This document shows, one piece after another, positions 8,087 to 16,723 of a stretch of 64,000 nt of DNA. The stretch's first letter is position 1. Each line of letters begins with the position of its first letter. The stretch covers positions 1-64,000 of the forward strand of contig JAZTZP010000094.1 of NCBI GenBank assembly GCA_045637525.1, written 5' to 3'. The notes under the pieces are model-generated. The model was not told the origin of the DNA, ran no database searches, and worked only from the letters and a program-made list of their open reading frames with translations. The position numbers were made by a program, and so were the translations under genes. Origin of the DNA: JAZTZP01 sp045637525 (lineage in GTDB: Bacteria; Bacillota; Clostridia; UBA1381).

Positions 8087-9913
8087 TTATTCAACAGTAA
8101 CCGATTTTGCAAGGTTTCTTGGTTTATCTATATCGCATCCCTTAAGTGATGCTACATAGTAACTGAATAACTGGAGAGGTATAACCGTAAGCGACGGAAG
8201 GAACAGCTCGTTTATATCAGGGATTTCAACAACATGATTTCCCAGCTTATCCTTATGAGCCTTCGATTCAGTCGTAACACCGATTACAACAGCACCACGT
8301 GCTCTTACCTCTTCAACATTACTTACAGTTTTGTCGAAAAGCTCGGAGCCGGTTGCGAGTGCAACCACAAGAGTTCCGTTTTCAATCAGAGATATTGTAC
8401 CATGTTTAAGTTCTCCGGCTGCATATGCTTCTGAGTGAATGTATGATATTTCTTTTAGCTTTAACGAACCCTCTAAGGCAACGGCATAGTCAAGATTACG
8501 TCCGATAAAGAATATCGAATGAGAGTTAAAGAACTTTGAAGCAAGGTATTGGAGACGCTCTTTGTTCTTAATTATTGACTCAACCTTTTTTGGGATAGTA
8601 AGCATTTCGGAAATAAGTTCATTATACTGAGCTTCGTTTACTCTTCCGAGCTTTTCTGCAATATAAATTGCAATAAGATCTAAAACAGCAAGCTGTGTCG
8701 AATATGCCTTTGTTGTTGCAACGGCAATTTCGGGACCTGCCCATGTGTATAAAACATCATCAGATGCGTTTGCAATAGAACTTCCCACAACATTTACGAT
8801 TGAAAGAGTTCTTGCACCACGTGCTTTTGCTTCTTTTAGAGCTGCAAGTGTATCTGCTGTTTCTCCCGACTGGCTGATGATTATTACAAGGTCGTTTTTA
8901 CCTACGATAGGGTCGCAGTATCTGAATTCAGACGCGACAATAGCTTCAACCGGTATTCTGCAAAGCTTTTCAATCGTATATTTACCAATCATACCTACAT
9001 GATAAGCACTTCCGCAGGCAACAATAAAAATTTTGTTTATGCTTTTAATGTATTCGTCGGAAAGTGATATGTCGTCAAGGACTATTTTTCCATCCTTTAT
9101 ACGGGGGCTTATAGTATCGTGAAGAGCTTTGGGCTGTTCTTCGATTTCTTTCATCATAAAATGTTCATAGCCGCCTTTTTCTGCTGCGGATATATCCCAG
9201 TTTACGGTGAATACCTCCTTTTGAATTTCTTCTTTGTCAGTGTTATAAATCTTAACCTCGTCTTTTTTGAGGACAACTATTTCATTGTCTTCAAGATAGT
9301 ATACGTTTCTCGTATGGTTAAGAATTGCGGTAACATCCGACGCAATAAAGTTTTCGCCGTCTCCAAGACCGATAATCATAGGGCTTGATTTTCTTACGGC
9401 AACAAACTCTTCCGGATTATCCATACAAAGTACACCGAGGGCATATGAGCCTTCCATGTGCTCAATAACCTTAATCATGGCATCCATGATGTCGCCTTTG
9501 TAGTAATATTCAAGTAAATGCGCTATTACTTCTGTATCGGTATCGGAAATAAATTCAAATCCTTTTCTTATTAGCCGTTCTTTAAGCGGAATAAAGTTTT
9601 CTATAATTCCGTTATGAACAACTGCAAATCTTCCTGATTTTGAAAGATGGGGATGAGAGTTGACATCCGATGGTTCTCCGTGAGTTGCCCAGCGTGTATG
9701 GCCTATGCCGACTGTTCCCGGAACGGTTGAACCGTTATCGGTTATGTCACATAAGACCTTAAGACGTCCCTGAGCTTTTTTCACGTTGATGCTATCTTCC
9801 GAAAAAACGGCAATGCCGGCAGAGTCGTAGCCTCTGTACTCAAGCTTGGATAAGCCTTCAAGCAATATAGGAGCAGCCTCTTTCTGTCCTATATATCCAA
9901 TAATTCCACACAT
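8087..9913 (-). CDS. glmS: Glutamine-fructose-6-phosphate aminotransferase (isomerizing)
   Basis: 608 residues, standard length. Cys2 (MCGIIGYIG) is the glutaminase nucleophile. GHTRWATHG and VHNGIIENF complete the class II amidotransferase domain (1-220). Two SIS sugar-isomerase domains follow, with SQSGETADT and ATTKAYSTQ, and the conserved C-terminus DKPRNLAKSVTVE. It makes glucosamine-6-phosphate for peptidoglycan and surface polysaccharide synthesis. ATG at 9913 follows AAGGAGGA with 9 nt spacing. The leader is under about 100 nt and lacks the glmS ribozyme core found in many Firmicutes, so regulation by that ribozyme is unlikely here. It is transcribed divergently from the GH29 gene at 10186. 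Confidence 0.98.
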   Translation of the reverse strand: MCGIIGYIGQKEAAPILLEGLSKLEYRGYDSAGIAVFSEDSINVKKAQGRLKVLCDITDNGSTVPGTVGIGHTRWATHGEPSDVNSHPHLSKSGRFAVVHNGIIENFIPLKERLIRKGFEFISDTDTEVIAHLLEYYYKGDIMDAMIKVIEHMEGSYALGVLCMDNPEEFVAVRKSSPMIIGLGDGENFIASDVTAILNHTRNVYYLEDNEIVVLKKDEVKIYNTDKEEIQKEVFTVNWDISAAEKGGYEHFMMKEIEEQPKALHDTISPRIKDGKIVLDDISLSDEYIKSINKIFIVACGSAYHVGMIGKYTIEKLCRIPVEAIVASEFRYCDPIVGKNDLVIIISQSGETADTLAALKEAKARGARTLSIVNVVGSSIANASDDVLYTWAGPEIAVATTKAYSTQLAVLDLIAIYIAEKLGRVNEAQYNELISEMLTIPKKVESIIKNKERLQYLASKFFNSHSIFFIGRNLDYAVALEGSLKLKEISYIHSEAYAAGELKHGTISLIENGTLVVALATGSELFDKTVSNVEEVRARGAVVIGVTTESKAHKDKLGNHVVEIPDINELFLPSLTVIPLQLFSYYVASLKGCDIDKPRNLAKSVTVE

Positions 9914-9991
9914 ATAAAATTTTCCTCCTTATTTTATTCAGCCAAAGAATATTATTGCTATGAATAGTTGTATCCTTAAAACTGTACTATA

Positions 9992-10020
9992 ATTGTATAC
10001 TATTTTTGTGCAGAATGCAA
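9992..10020 (-). promoter_or_regulatory. Probable glmS promoter
   Basis: Minus-strand TTGCAT (10015-10020), 17 bp, TACAAT (9992-9997), about 80 bp upstream of the glmS start. Weaker than the other promoters in the window. Confidence 0.5.
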
Positions 10021-10101
10021 TAGGTTTTACAAAAAATTATAAAACCTGTCGCATGCTTGTAAAATTTTTGTTATATTTAATTTCAGAAAAAGTTGCAAAA
10101 G

Positions 10102-10126
10102 TGTCGGATTTGTATCATTTTGTCGC
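10102..10126 (+). promoter_or_regulatory. TGTCGS direct-repeat operator upstream of GH29
   Basis: TGTCGG (10102-10107) and TGTCGC (10121-10126) are 19 bp apart, and the second copy touches the -35 box. The same repeat, spacing and placement occur at 54638-54662 and 57858-57882, before the second response regulator and the second permease operon. This suggests one shared regulator, probably the AraC-type response regulator at 54731. Confidence 0.7.
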
Positions 10127-10155
10127 TTGACAGATAAATCTGCGTATGATATAAT
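10127..10155 (+). promoter_or_regulatory. Consensus promoter of GH29 gene
   Basis: TTGACA (10127-10132) and TATAAT (10150-10155) with exactly 17 bp spacing, 30 bp before the start codon. Confidence 0.92.
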
Positions 10156-10185
10156 TTTTTTAAAATATGATGGAGGCAAAATGTT

Positions 10186-11931
10186 ATGTTAAAATCTGAT
10201 GATAAAAAAATACAATGGTATAAAGAGGCACGCTTTGGCTTGTTCATTCATTGGGGACTGTATGCCGCAACGGAAGGCTACTGGAACGGAAAAGAAACTC
10301 CCGGGATCGGCGAATGGATTGCGGCAAAAGAAAGCATTCCCACTGCCGAATATGAAAAGCTTGCCGAAAAAATGACTTGTGATAAATTTAGTGCGTCGGA
10401 GTGGGCAAGGCTTGCAAAGGATGCCGGTATGAGATATTGTGTGTTTACTGCAAAGCATCATGAAGGTTTTGCAATGTACGATACCGATTATGATGATTAC
10501 AGCATAGTAAAACGCAGTCCTTACGGAAAGGACATTGCCCGAGAAATCGCAGATGCAATGAGAGAAGAGGGGATTAAGCCTTGTTTTTATTATTCGCAGG
10601 CAATAGATTTTCATGAAAAAAACGCAATGGGAAATACCTGGGATAATCCTGTTTTGGAAGAAGAAAGAGATTTTAAAAGCTATATAGATGGTAAATGCAA
10701 GGCTCAGTTAAGAGAGCTTTTAACCGGCTATGGGGATATTGGGCTTATATGGATGGATGTGCCGAAGGGCATGACCGAAGAAATTGCACTTGATTTGAAG
10801 GCTTATGTGAAAAAATATCAGCCGGATTGTCTTATAAGCGGCAGAATTGGCGGAACTGAAGATATGGGGGATTACGGTTGTCTTGGTGATAATCAGATTC
10901 CGGCAGGAAAGCTCGAAGGCTGCTGGGAAACAGCGTCTACCATGAACGGCACCTGGGGATATAAGCGTGATGACCATGACTTTAAATCTCCGAAGGAAAT
11001 AATAGAGCTTTTATGCGGTCTTATGTCTAAAGGTGCAAATCTGCTTCTTAATATAGGACCGAAAGCAAATGGTGAAATTCCTGAGGAAAGTATTTATATT
11101 TTAAAAGAACTTGCAAAGTGGTATAAGGTGAATGGAGAAGCCGTAAACGGAACGGAGGCATCGCCGTTTGAGTGTGATTTTACATTTGGCGGAGCAAGCT
11201 GCAGGGGGAATATAATTTATCTTTATGTATACGACAAGGCTGATGAAATTAATATTTACGGAATAGAAAACGAGATAAAAAATATCAGAGTGCTTGGTGG
11301 CGGTGAGCTTGAATTTACTCATGAAAAGGTTCTCAATATCCACACTGCTGATATTGATTTTGGTGAATACGTAACCGTAATTAAAATTGAGCTTGATAAA
11401 GAGCCTGTGATAAAGAAAGGCGTATACAGTCAGGAAAAGGATATAGTTCTTCCGGCAGCTGTTTGCAGTGTTGTAAAGAATACTGATGAAACAACGTCGC
11501 AGACGCTTGCAGGCGATGAGGCGGTAGCGGCAGAAAATTTCAATTTACAGACAGGTGATGAAATATCTGTTACTGTTGCAGGAGTAGTAGAGAAGTGGTT
11601 TTCTGAGAAAAATTACATAGAATGGGAATTTGATGTAATAAGCGGAGGAGAATATGAGGCATACATCTATACTCTTACTCAAAAATATGAGAAATGGACA
11701 GGCGGACATGAGGTCCATCTTGAGGGTGATGCTGTGACGGAAGTAAAATCAATAACATCCGATAAAGAGTCAAAGGGCGCAAATAAAAAATATTTTGATG
11801 AAACAGGAAGTTGGATAGGGAATATAGCTTTAAAAGCCGGAAAAAACAGGCTGAGGCTTATTGCTGATAAAATAAATTCGGAAGATAAGGCCGGGCTTTG
11901 TGTAACAAAGCTTATACTTTTAAAGAATTAA
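10186..11931 (+). CDS. GH29 alpha-L-fucosidase with C-terminal accessory domain
   Basis: 581 residues with no signal peptide, so probably cytoplasmic. The N-terminal TIM barrel (about 5-330) shows WYKEARFGLFIHWGLYA, TAKHHEGFAMYDT, the nucleophile segment GLIWMDVPKG (Asp191 is the expected nucleophile) and WGYKRDDHDFKS...GANLLLNIGPK. These are the signatures of retaining alpha-L-fucosidases that release terminal L-fucose. Residues about 335-420 form a beta-sandwich. Residues about 435-581 look like an added carbohydrate-binding-module-like domain, longer than the second GH29 in the window (411 residues). ATG 10186 is 9 nt after GGAGG. The TGTCGC repeat upstream suggests induction together with the operon at 57962. 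The gene is separate from the next gene, which has its own promoter. Confidence 0.92.
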   Translation: MLKSDDKKIQWYKEARFGLFIHWGLYAATEGYWNGKETPGIGEWIAAKESIPTAEYEKLAEKMTCDKFSASEWARLAKDAGMRYCVFTAKHHEGFAMYDTDYDDYSIVKRSPYGKDIAREIADAMREEGIKPCFYYSQAIDFHEKNAMGNTWDNPVLEEERDFKSYIDGKCKAQLRELLTGYGDIGLIWMDVPKGMTEEIALDLKAYVKKYQPDCLISGRIGGTEDMGDYGCLGDNQIPAGKLEGCWETASTMNGTWGYKRDDHDFKSPKEIIELLCGLMSKGANLLLNIGPKANGEIPEESIYILKELAKWYKVNGEAVNGTEASPFECDFTFGGASCRGNIIYLYVYDKADEINIYGIENEIKNIRVLGGGELEFTHEKVLNIHTADIDFGEYVTVIKIELDKEPVIKKGVYSQEKDIVLPAAVCSVVKNTDETTSQTLAGDEAVAAENFNLQTGDEISVTVAGVVEKWFSEKNYIEWEFDVISGGEYEAYIYTLTQKYEKWTGGHEVHLEGDAVTEVKSITSDKESKGANKKYFDETGSWIGNIALKAGKNRLRLIADKINSEDKAGLCVTKLILLKN

Positions 11932-12006
11932 TAATCTGAAAAGCCGTATTCGTCAAAAAAACAGATGACAATTTACAAAAAGTTTGCAATTACAACTAAT
12001 AATATA

Positions 12007-12035
12007 TTGACAAACAAAATAACATATGTTATAAT
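12007..12035 (+). promoter_or_regulatory. Consensus promoter of the first SASA gene
   Basis: TTGACA (12007-12012) and TATAAT (12030-12035) with exactly 17 bp between. The TGTCGC repeat is absent here. Confidence 0.9.
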
Positions 12036-12101
12036 TATCGAAAAGGTCTTTTGAATAAATTAGTGTAATTTATTACTGATGAAGAAATGAGGATTGTTGA
12101 C

Positions 12102-13403
12102 ATGAAACTCGCAGATATTTTTTGTGATAATTTAGTATTTCAGAGAAACAAGAAAATATGTATTTTTGGAATGGGTACAGGATGCGGTACAGTAGAATTT
12201 TGCGGAAAAACTACTGAATTTGTGTCTGAAACTGAGGCGTTCAGAGTATATATTCCCGAAGAGGATGCCGGCGGACCGTATGATATGAAAATTACTCTTA
12301 ACGGTGAAACAAAAGAACTGAAAAACATTATGGTAGGAGATGTATATATTGCTGCAGGACAATCAAATATGGAGTTTAAGTTGAAAAGTACTGCTGATAT
12401 AGTAATTCGTGAGTGTGAAAATATAAGATTTTTCGAGGAGCCAAATGACAGCGACAACAATATGAATGTTACATACAATAACAAAGGCTGGCGTACGGCG
12501 TCAGGAGATGAGCCGCTTGATTTTTCGGCAGTGGCATATTATTTTGCCTGTGAATTGTATGAAAAAACAAAAATTCCTGTAGGAATTATTTCATGTAACA
12601 AGGGTGCATCAAGGGTAGATGCATGGACTGCTCCGGAGATCACAAATACTGAGGAATATAAAAAATTTGTTCAGGAAAAACATACCGATTATGATAATTA
12701 CAAGTTTAATCAGGATAATTGGCTTTATAAAAATAAGCTGATTAAAATAGTACCGTATGCAGTAAATGGTGTATTATGGTATCAGGGGGAGAGTAATGCC
12801 CATCACGCAGAAGCAGTACATTACGACAAGATGCTTGAGGCTATGATTGATAACTGGAGAACACTTTGGGAAGATAATCTATCATTTTACTTAGTACAAC
12901 TTATGCCGCATCCGAATTCAAATCCGGCAATTGACTGGGCGGCGATAAGAGAAATGCAGGAAAAAGTTTCTAAGTGTAAAGATAATGTATATCTTACAAC
13001 GCTTGTTGATACAGGCGAAGCTTTGTTAATACATCCGACAAGAAAGAAAGAGGTAGCGCACGCACTTGCAAATGCAGTTCTTTTTACAAAATTCAGAGTG
13101 GATACAGAATACTGCGGTCCGGTGTGGGATTACCTTGAAAAAACAGAACATGGAATAAGAATACATTTTAAGCATGCTGAAGATTTGAGAATATGCGGAA
13201 AGTATCTTACGGATACGTATGTATATGATATGAATGGTTCGGCATGTACGGTAGACTCAGAGGTTAACGGCAACACATTAAGTCTGAAATGGAATGCGGA
13301 TATAGTTCCGCGAAATGTTGCTATGGGATATAGTAATAACCCCACTCATAATCTTTTCAATTCGCAAGGATTTATGGCCTCGCCGTTTAATATATTTATA
13401 TGA
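12102..13403 (+). CDS. Sialate O-acetylesterase-like (SASA) carbohydrate esterase
   Basis: Removes O-acetyl groups from sugars (sialic acids or plant acetylated glycans in this family). The SGNH fold is marked by AAGQSNMEFKL with the catalytic Ser at about residue 88, then GVLWYQGESNAHH, and a late DTGEALLIHPTRKKEVAHALA carrying the catalytic His. No signal peptide is present, so it is probably intracellular. I choose the ATG at 12102 (433 residues, MKLADIF...) because GAGGA lies 8 nt before it. The ATG at 12087 has only a weak ribosome site and would add MRIVD. It follows the GH29 gene by about 170 bp but has its own promoter, and a terminator follows. The true substrate cannot be read from sequence. 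Confidence 0.88.
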   Translation: MKLADIFCDNLVFQRNKKICIFGMGTGCGTVEFCGKTTEFVSETEAFRVYIPEEDAGGPYDMKITLNGETKELKNIMVGDVYIAAGQSNMEFKLKSTADIVIRECENIRFFEEPNDSDNNMNVTYNNKGWRTASGDEPLDFSAVAYYFACELYEKTKIPVGIISCNKGASRVDAWTAPEITNTEEYKKFVQEKHTDYDNYKFNQDNWLYKNKLIKIVPYAVNGVLWYQGESNAHHAEAVHYDKMLEAMIDNWRTLWEDNLSFYLVQLMPHPNSNPAIDWAAIREMQEKVSKCKDNVYLTTLVDTGEALLIHPTRKKEVAHALANAVLFTKFRVDTEYCGPVWDYLEKTEHGIRIHFKHAEDLRICGKYLTDTYVYDMNGSACTVDSEVNGNTLSLKWNADIVPRNVAMGYSNNPTHNLFNSQGFMASPFNIFI

Positions 13404-13410
13404 ATTTAGT

Positions 13411-13457
13411 AAAGCAGTATTTGTAAAAAAACATCAGACAAATACTGCTTTTAAAAT
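13411..13457 (+). terminator. Terminator after the first SASA gene
   Basis: AAAGCAGTATTTGT (13411-13424) and ACAAATACTGCTTT (13438-13451) form a perfect 14 bp stem with a 13-base loop, 8 bp after the stop codon. The T tract is short. Confidence 0.75.
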
Positions 13458-13465
13458 TAAATACA

Positions 13466-13494
13466 TTGACAAATAATAAAAAGAGTGGTATAAT
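13466..13494 (+). promoter_or_regulatory. Consensus promoter of mutS2-ybaK
   Basis: TTGACA (13466-13471) and TATAAT (13489-13494) with exactly 17 bp spacing. Confidence 0.92.
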
Positions 13495-13526
13495 CATTAG
13501 AGAAATTCTGAAAGGATGAAATATGC

Positions 13527-15917
13527 ATGGACATATCTAATAAAGCACATAAAGTTTTGGAATTTGATAAAATTCTTGAAAAGCTTTCATCATATACGAG
13601 TAACGAAGGGGTAAAGAAAAGACTTGCAGAACTGAAGCCGGTTGCAGAGATAGAAGCAGCAAGAGAAATGCAGAGAGAAACAACCGAAGCGGTTATTACA
13701 AGCTTAAAGCTTGGTGCACCGCCTGTTAATTTATCGGTTGCTGATGTTACTGTGGCTGCAAGACGTGCTGAACAGGGCGGTGTTTTATCTGTTCGTGAGC
13801 TTATAGCGGTGAGCCGTATGTTTTACGTGGCACGTCGCATGAAATCGTATTTGTCGGAAGCTGCGGAGGAATGCGGAGTTTTACACGATGCAGAAGAAAA
13901 GATAATAACACAGCGTCATTTAGAGGATAAAATAAACAGATGTATTTCATCTGAGGAGCAAATAGCAGATGATGCATCACCTGAACTTGCAACGATAAGA
14001 CGAAAAATAAGAGCTTTAAATGAGCGGATAAAAACAAGCATGAACGACATGATTCGTTCGGCTCATTACAAGAAAATGCTTCAGGATCCGATTGTTACCA
14101 TGCGGGGCGGAAGATACGTTATTCCGGTAAGAAGTGAGTATAAAAATGATGTTCCGGGTATTGTTCATGACACATCTTCAAGCGGTGCAACTCTTTTTAT
14201 AGAGCCGATGTCGGTTGTTTCGACAAACAATGAAATAAGAGATCTGGAAAATAAAGAACAGCGTGAAACGGAAAGAATACTTGCCGAGCTTTCGGCAGAT
14301 GTCAGTGAATGCGTTCATGAGATATTTGTGGATTATCGTATAATTACAGATCTTGACTTTATGTTTTGTAAAGCAAAGCTTTCATTCGATATGAATGCGA
14401 ACGAGCCTGTTTTAAATGATGAGGGGAAAATTTTGTTTAAAAAGGCACGTCATCCGCTTATTGATAAGGATAAGGTTGTAGCGAACGATATTTATTTCGG
14501 TCGTGATTTTGATATGCTTATAATTACAGGACCGAACACAGGCGGAAAAACCGTTACTTTAAAGACAATAGGCTTGTTTTCACTGATGGCGGCAAGCGGA
14601 CTTCATATTCCTGCAGGAGACGGAAGTAAAGCGGCAGTTTTTAAAGCGGTTTATGCCGATATTGGGGACGAACAAAGCATAGAGCAGAGTTTGTCTACAT
14701 TTTCATCGCATATGGTGAATATTGTTTCTATACTTGAAAATGCCGAATCAGGTTCGTTGGTATTGTTCGATGAACTCGGAGCGGGAACAGATCCGGTAGA
14801 GGGAGCAGCACTTGCTGTTTCTATTCTTGAAACCCTGAGAAACCGAGGCGTGTTCAGTGTGTCTACAACTCATTACAGCGAACTGAAATTGTTTGCACTT
14901 TCAACGGATGGCGTGGAAAATGCGTCATGTGAATTCGATGTTGAGACGCTACGGCCTACATTTAAACTTCTGATAGGAGTTCCCGGAAAATCAAATGCAT
15001 TTGCAATATCAAAAAGACTGGGGCTTGGTGATGATGTAATAGAACGTGCGAATGAGCTTTTAAGTGATGAAAATATAAAATTTGAGGATATAGTAACAGA
15101 CCTTGAAGTGAGCCGTGCAAAAGCCAGAAGTGAAATGGATATTGCAAACAGAATGAAGGCGGAAATTAAAGAGCTTCGCAGGGAAATAGAAGAAGAACGC
15201 ATAAAGCTTAAGGAGAATAAAGGCAGAATACTTGAAGAAGCAAGGCGTGAAGCGAAAATTATCGTTATGGATGCAAAAGATGAGGCGAACAAGGTTATAA
15301 AAGACCTTGAAAAGCTTCAGCAAAATCTTGCTAAAGAAAACGTAAGCGCCAAAGTTTTGAAAGCACGTGAAACACTCAAAAAGAAAGAAGAATCAATTGA
15401 TGTACAGATGCAACGTGTGAAAAAGCCTAAAAAAGTGTATGCGGAACCGCCGAAGAACTTAAAGCCCGGAAATTCTGTGAAAATTCTTGATATGAATCTT
15501 GAAGCAACTGTTTTAAAGGCGCCTGATAAATCAGGAATGGTAAGAGTTCAGGCCGGTATTATGAAAATGGATGTTCATGTTACTAATCTTCGTCTTGATG
15601 AGGAAAACAGTTCAAAGGCACTGGCTGATAAATATGTTAAAACTACAAGAGCTTTTGAGTCGAAAACGAAGAGTGTGTCTACTCAGGTAGATGTAAGAGG
15701 TGAGACTTTAGAAGAAGCGTATCAGAGCGTAAGTAAGTTTATTGACGATTGTTATTTGGCATCTGTATCGCCTGTAACCATTATCCATGGAAAGGGTACG
15801 GGGGTTTTGAAAAAGGGTATACAGGAAATGCTTAAGAAGAATAAATACGTAAAATCCTACCGTCCCGGAAGATACGGGGAGGGCGAAGACGGCGTAACTA
15901 TTGTTGAACTTAACTGA
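13527..15917 (+). CDS. mutS2: MutS2 (Smr-domain ATPase/endonuclease)
   Basis: 796 residues. A MutS2-type core and clamp (about 1-300) is followed by an ABC-type ATPase with Walker A GPNTGGKT (335-342), the STFSSHM signature and FDELGAGTDP (Walker B). A long charged coiled coil covers about 515-640 (KAEIKELRREIEEERIKLKE and after). A KOW-like segment and a C-terminal Smr nuclease domain follow (VDVRGETLEEA...IIHGKGTGVLKKGI, about 715-796). The family lacks the mismatch-recognition domain of MutS; members suppress recombination and rescue collided ribosomes in Firmicutes. ATG 13527 follows AAAGGA. It is followed by ybaK after 11 bp, so the two are likely one operon. Confidence 0.96.
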   Translation: MDISNKAHKVLEFDKILEKLSSYTSNEGVKKRLAELKPVAEIEAAREMQRETTEAVITSLKLGAPPVNLSVADVTVAARRAEQGGVLSVRELIAVSRMFYVARRMKSYLSEAAEECGVLHDAEEKIITQRHLEDKINRCISSEEQIADDASPELATIRRKIRALNERIKTSMNDMIRSAHYKKMLQDPIVTMRGGRYVIPVRSEYKNDVPGIVHDTSSSGATLFIEPMSVVSTNNEIRDLENKEQRETERILAELSADVSECVHEIFVDYRIITDLDFMFCKAKLSFDMNANEPVLNDEGKILFKKARHPLIDKDKVVANDIYFGRDFDMLIITGPNTGGKTVTLKTIGLFSLMAASGLHIPAGDGSKAAVFKAVYADIGDEQSIEQSLSTFSSHMVNIVSILENAESGSLVLFDELGAGTDPVEGAALAVSILETLRNRGVFSVSTTHYSELKLFALSTDGVENASCEFDVETLRPTFKLLIGVPGKSNAFAISKRLGLGDDVIERANELLSDENIKFEDIVTDLEVSRAKARSEMDIANRMKAEIKELRREIEEERIKLKENKGRILEEARREAKIIVMDAKDEANKVIKDLEKLQQNLAKENVSAKVLKARETLKKKEESIDVQMQRVKKPKKVYAEPPKNLKPGNSVKILDMNLEATVLKAPDKSGMVRVQAGIMKMDVHVTNLRLDEENSSKALADKYVKTTRAFESKTKSVSTQVDVRGETLEEAYQSVSKFIDDCYLASVSPVTIIHGKGTGVLKKGIQEMLKKNKYVKSYRPGRYGEGEDGVTIVELN

Positions 15918-15928
15918 GGAGATAAAAT

Positions 15929-16426
15929 ATGGCAAAGAAAAAGATAATAACAAACGCAATGAGAATGTTAAATGCCGCAAAAATTCCTTTTGATGCGATA
16001 GAATATGACGGTGAGGGTTTGCTTGACGGCGATGGCTTCGGAAGTGCGGTAGCGGAGCTTACAGGTGTTCCGAAAGAGAGTTCGTATAAGACCTTAGTTG
16101 CAAGAGGTGAAAAGAAAGGTATAATGGTATGTTGCATTCCGGTTGATGAGGAATGTGACCTGAAAAAGCTTGCAAAAGCTTGCGGTGATAAAAAGGTTGA
16201 ACTCACACCGGTAAAAGAGCTTCTGTCCTTAACAGGATATATAAGAGGCGGTGTTTCGCCGCTTGGTATGAAAAAGAAATATCCGACATATATAGACGAA
16301 AGCTGTCTCGGATTTGTGAAAATGGCAGTAAGTGCAGGAGTGTGCGGCTGTACACTCCTGATGAAGCCTGAAGATGTGATAAAAGTAACAGAAGCGGTAA
16401 CGGCTGATCTGGTAAAGGAAGGCTGA
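15929..16426 (+). CDS. ybaK: Cys-tRNA(Pro)/Cys-tRNA(Cys) deacylase, YbaK/EbsC type
   Basis: 165 residues covering the whole YbaK domain. KTLVARGEKKGIMVCCIPV holds the conserved Lys-Thr-Leu near residues 50-52. LTGYIRGGVSPLGMKKKYPTYID (about 105-127) is the family signature glycine-rich turn, followed by SAGVCGCTLLMKPEDV. The enzyme hydrolyses cysteine mischarged on tRNA(Pro). ATG 15929 follows GAGGAG and lies 11 bp after mutS2, so it is co-transcribed. No clear terminator follows; a solo repeat end lies directly downstream. Confidence 0.93.
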   Translation: MAKKKIITNAMRMLNAAKIPFDAIEYDGEGLLDGDGFGSAVAELTGVPKESSYKTLVARGEKKGIMVCCIPVDEECDLKKLAKACGDKKVELTPVKELLSLTGYIRGGVSPLGMKKKYPTYIDESCLGFVKMAVSAGVCGCTLLMKPEDVIKVTEAVTADLVKEG

Positions 16427-16428
16427 CT

Positions 16429-16443
16429 CGATAAACTATAATT
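16429..16443. repeat. Solo terminus of the MITE-like repeat family
   Basis: GATAAACTATAATTT here is identical to the right ends of the elements at 1-240 and 50540-50882. No matching second end is seen. The rest of the gap 16444-16626 holds a purine-rich AAAAGGAGAAAGGAG and a 12-codon frame at 16563, which I do not consider a gene. Confidence 0.5.
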
Positions 16444-16626
16444 TGAATTTCATAATACCCTTCCATAAATGTAGAATAACAGCATTAAATTTCATATGTC
16501 TTTCAGAGAGAGAATCCGGATAAGCTGCAATGGACTGCACCGCCAAAAGGAGAAAGGAGATTATGCTGTTTTGCATCTTGATTAACTGTAAATTAATATA
16601 ATTTTGAAAGATAAAAGTATCAAACA

Positions 16627-16679
16627 TACACAAAAATTACGAAAAGACAGTTGAAAAAGACCGAAGAATGTGTTAAAAT
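16627..16679 (+). promoter_or_regulatory. Promoter and shared upstream block of the GH116-RR-HK unit
   Basis: TTGAAA (16651-16656), 17 bp, TAAAAT (16674-16679). The 24 bp directly before the -35 (starting TACAC at 16627) match the block before the first permease promoter (TACAC at 22439) at 17 of 24 positions by hand alignment, at the same distance from TTGAAA. This is a candidate binding site for the response regulator encoded at 19242. Confidence 0.6.
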
Positions 16680-16723
16680 AATATAGAAAGAGTATTTTCG
16701 TTTAATTAAAGGAGTGTATGCTG

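Noticed and set aside
9914..10020. glmS ribozyme in the glmS leader
   Set aside because: The leader between the likely promoter and the ATG is under 100 nt and does not show the conserved core of that ribozyme.
16563..16601. 12-codon frame after tandem AGGAG sites
   Set aside because: Too short to support, and the nearer AGGAG is only 3 nt from the ATG.
16436..16633. 65-codon minus-strand frame in the ybaK-GH116 gap
   Set aside because: No ribosome site, hydrophobic low-information sequence, and it overlaps a repeat end; probably chance.
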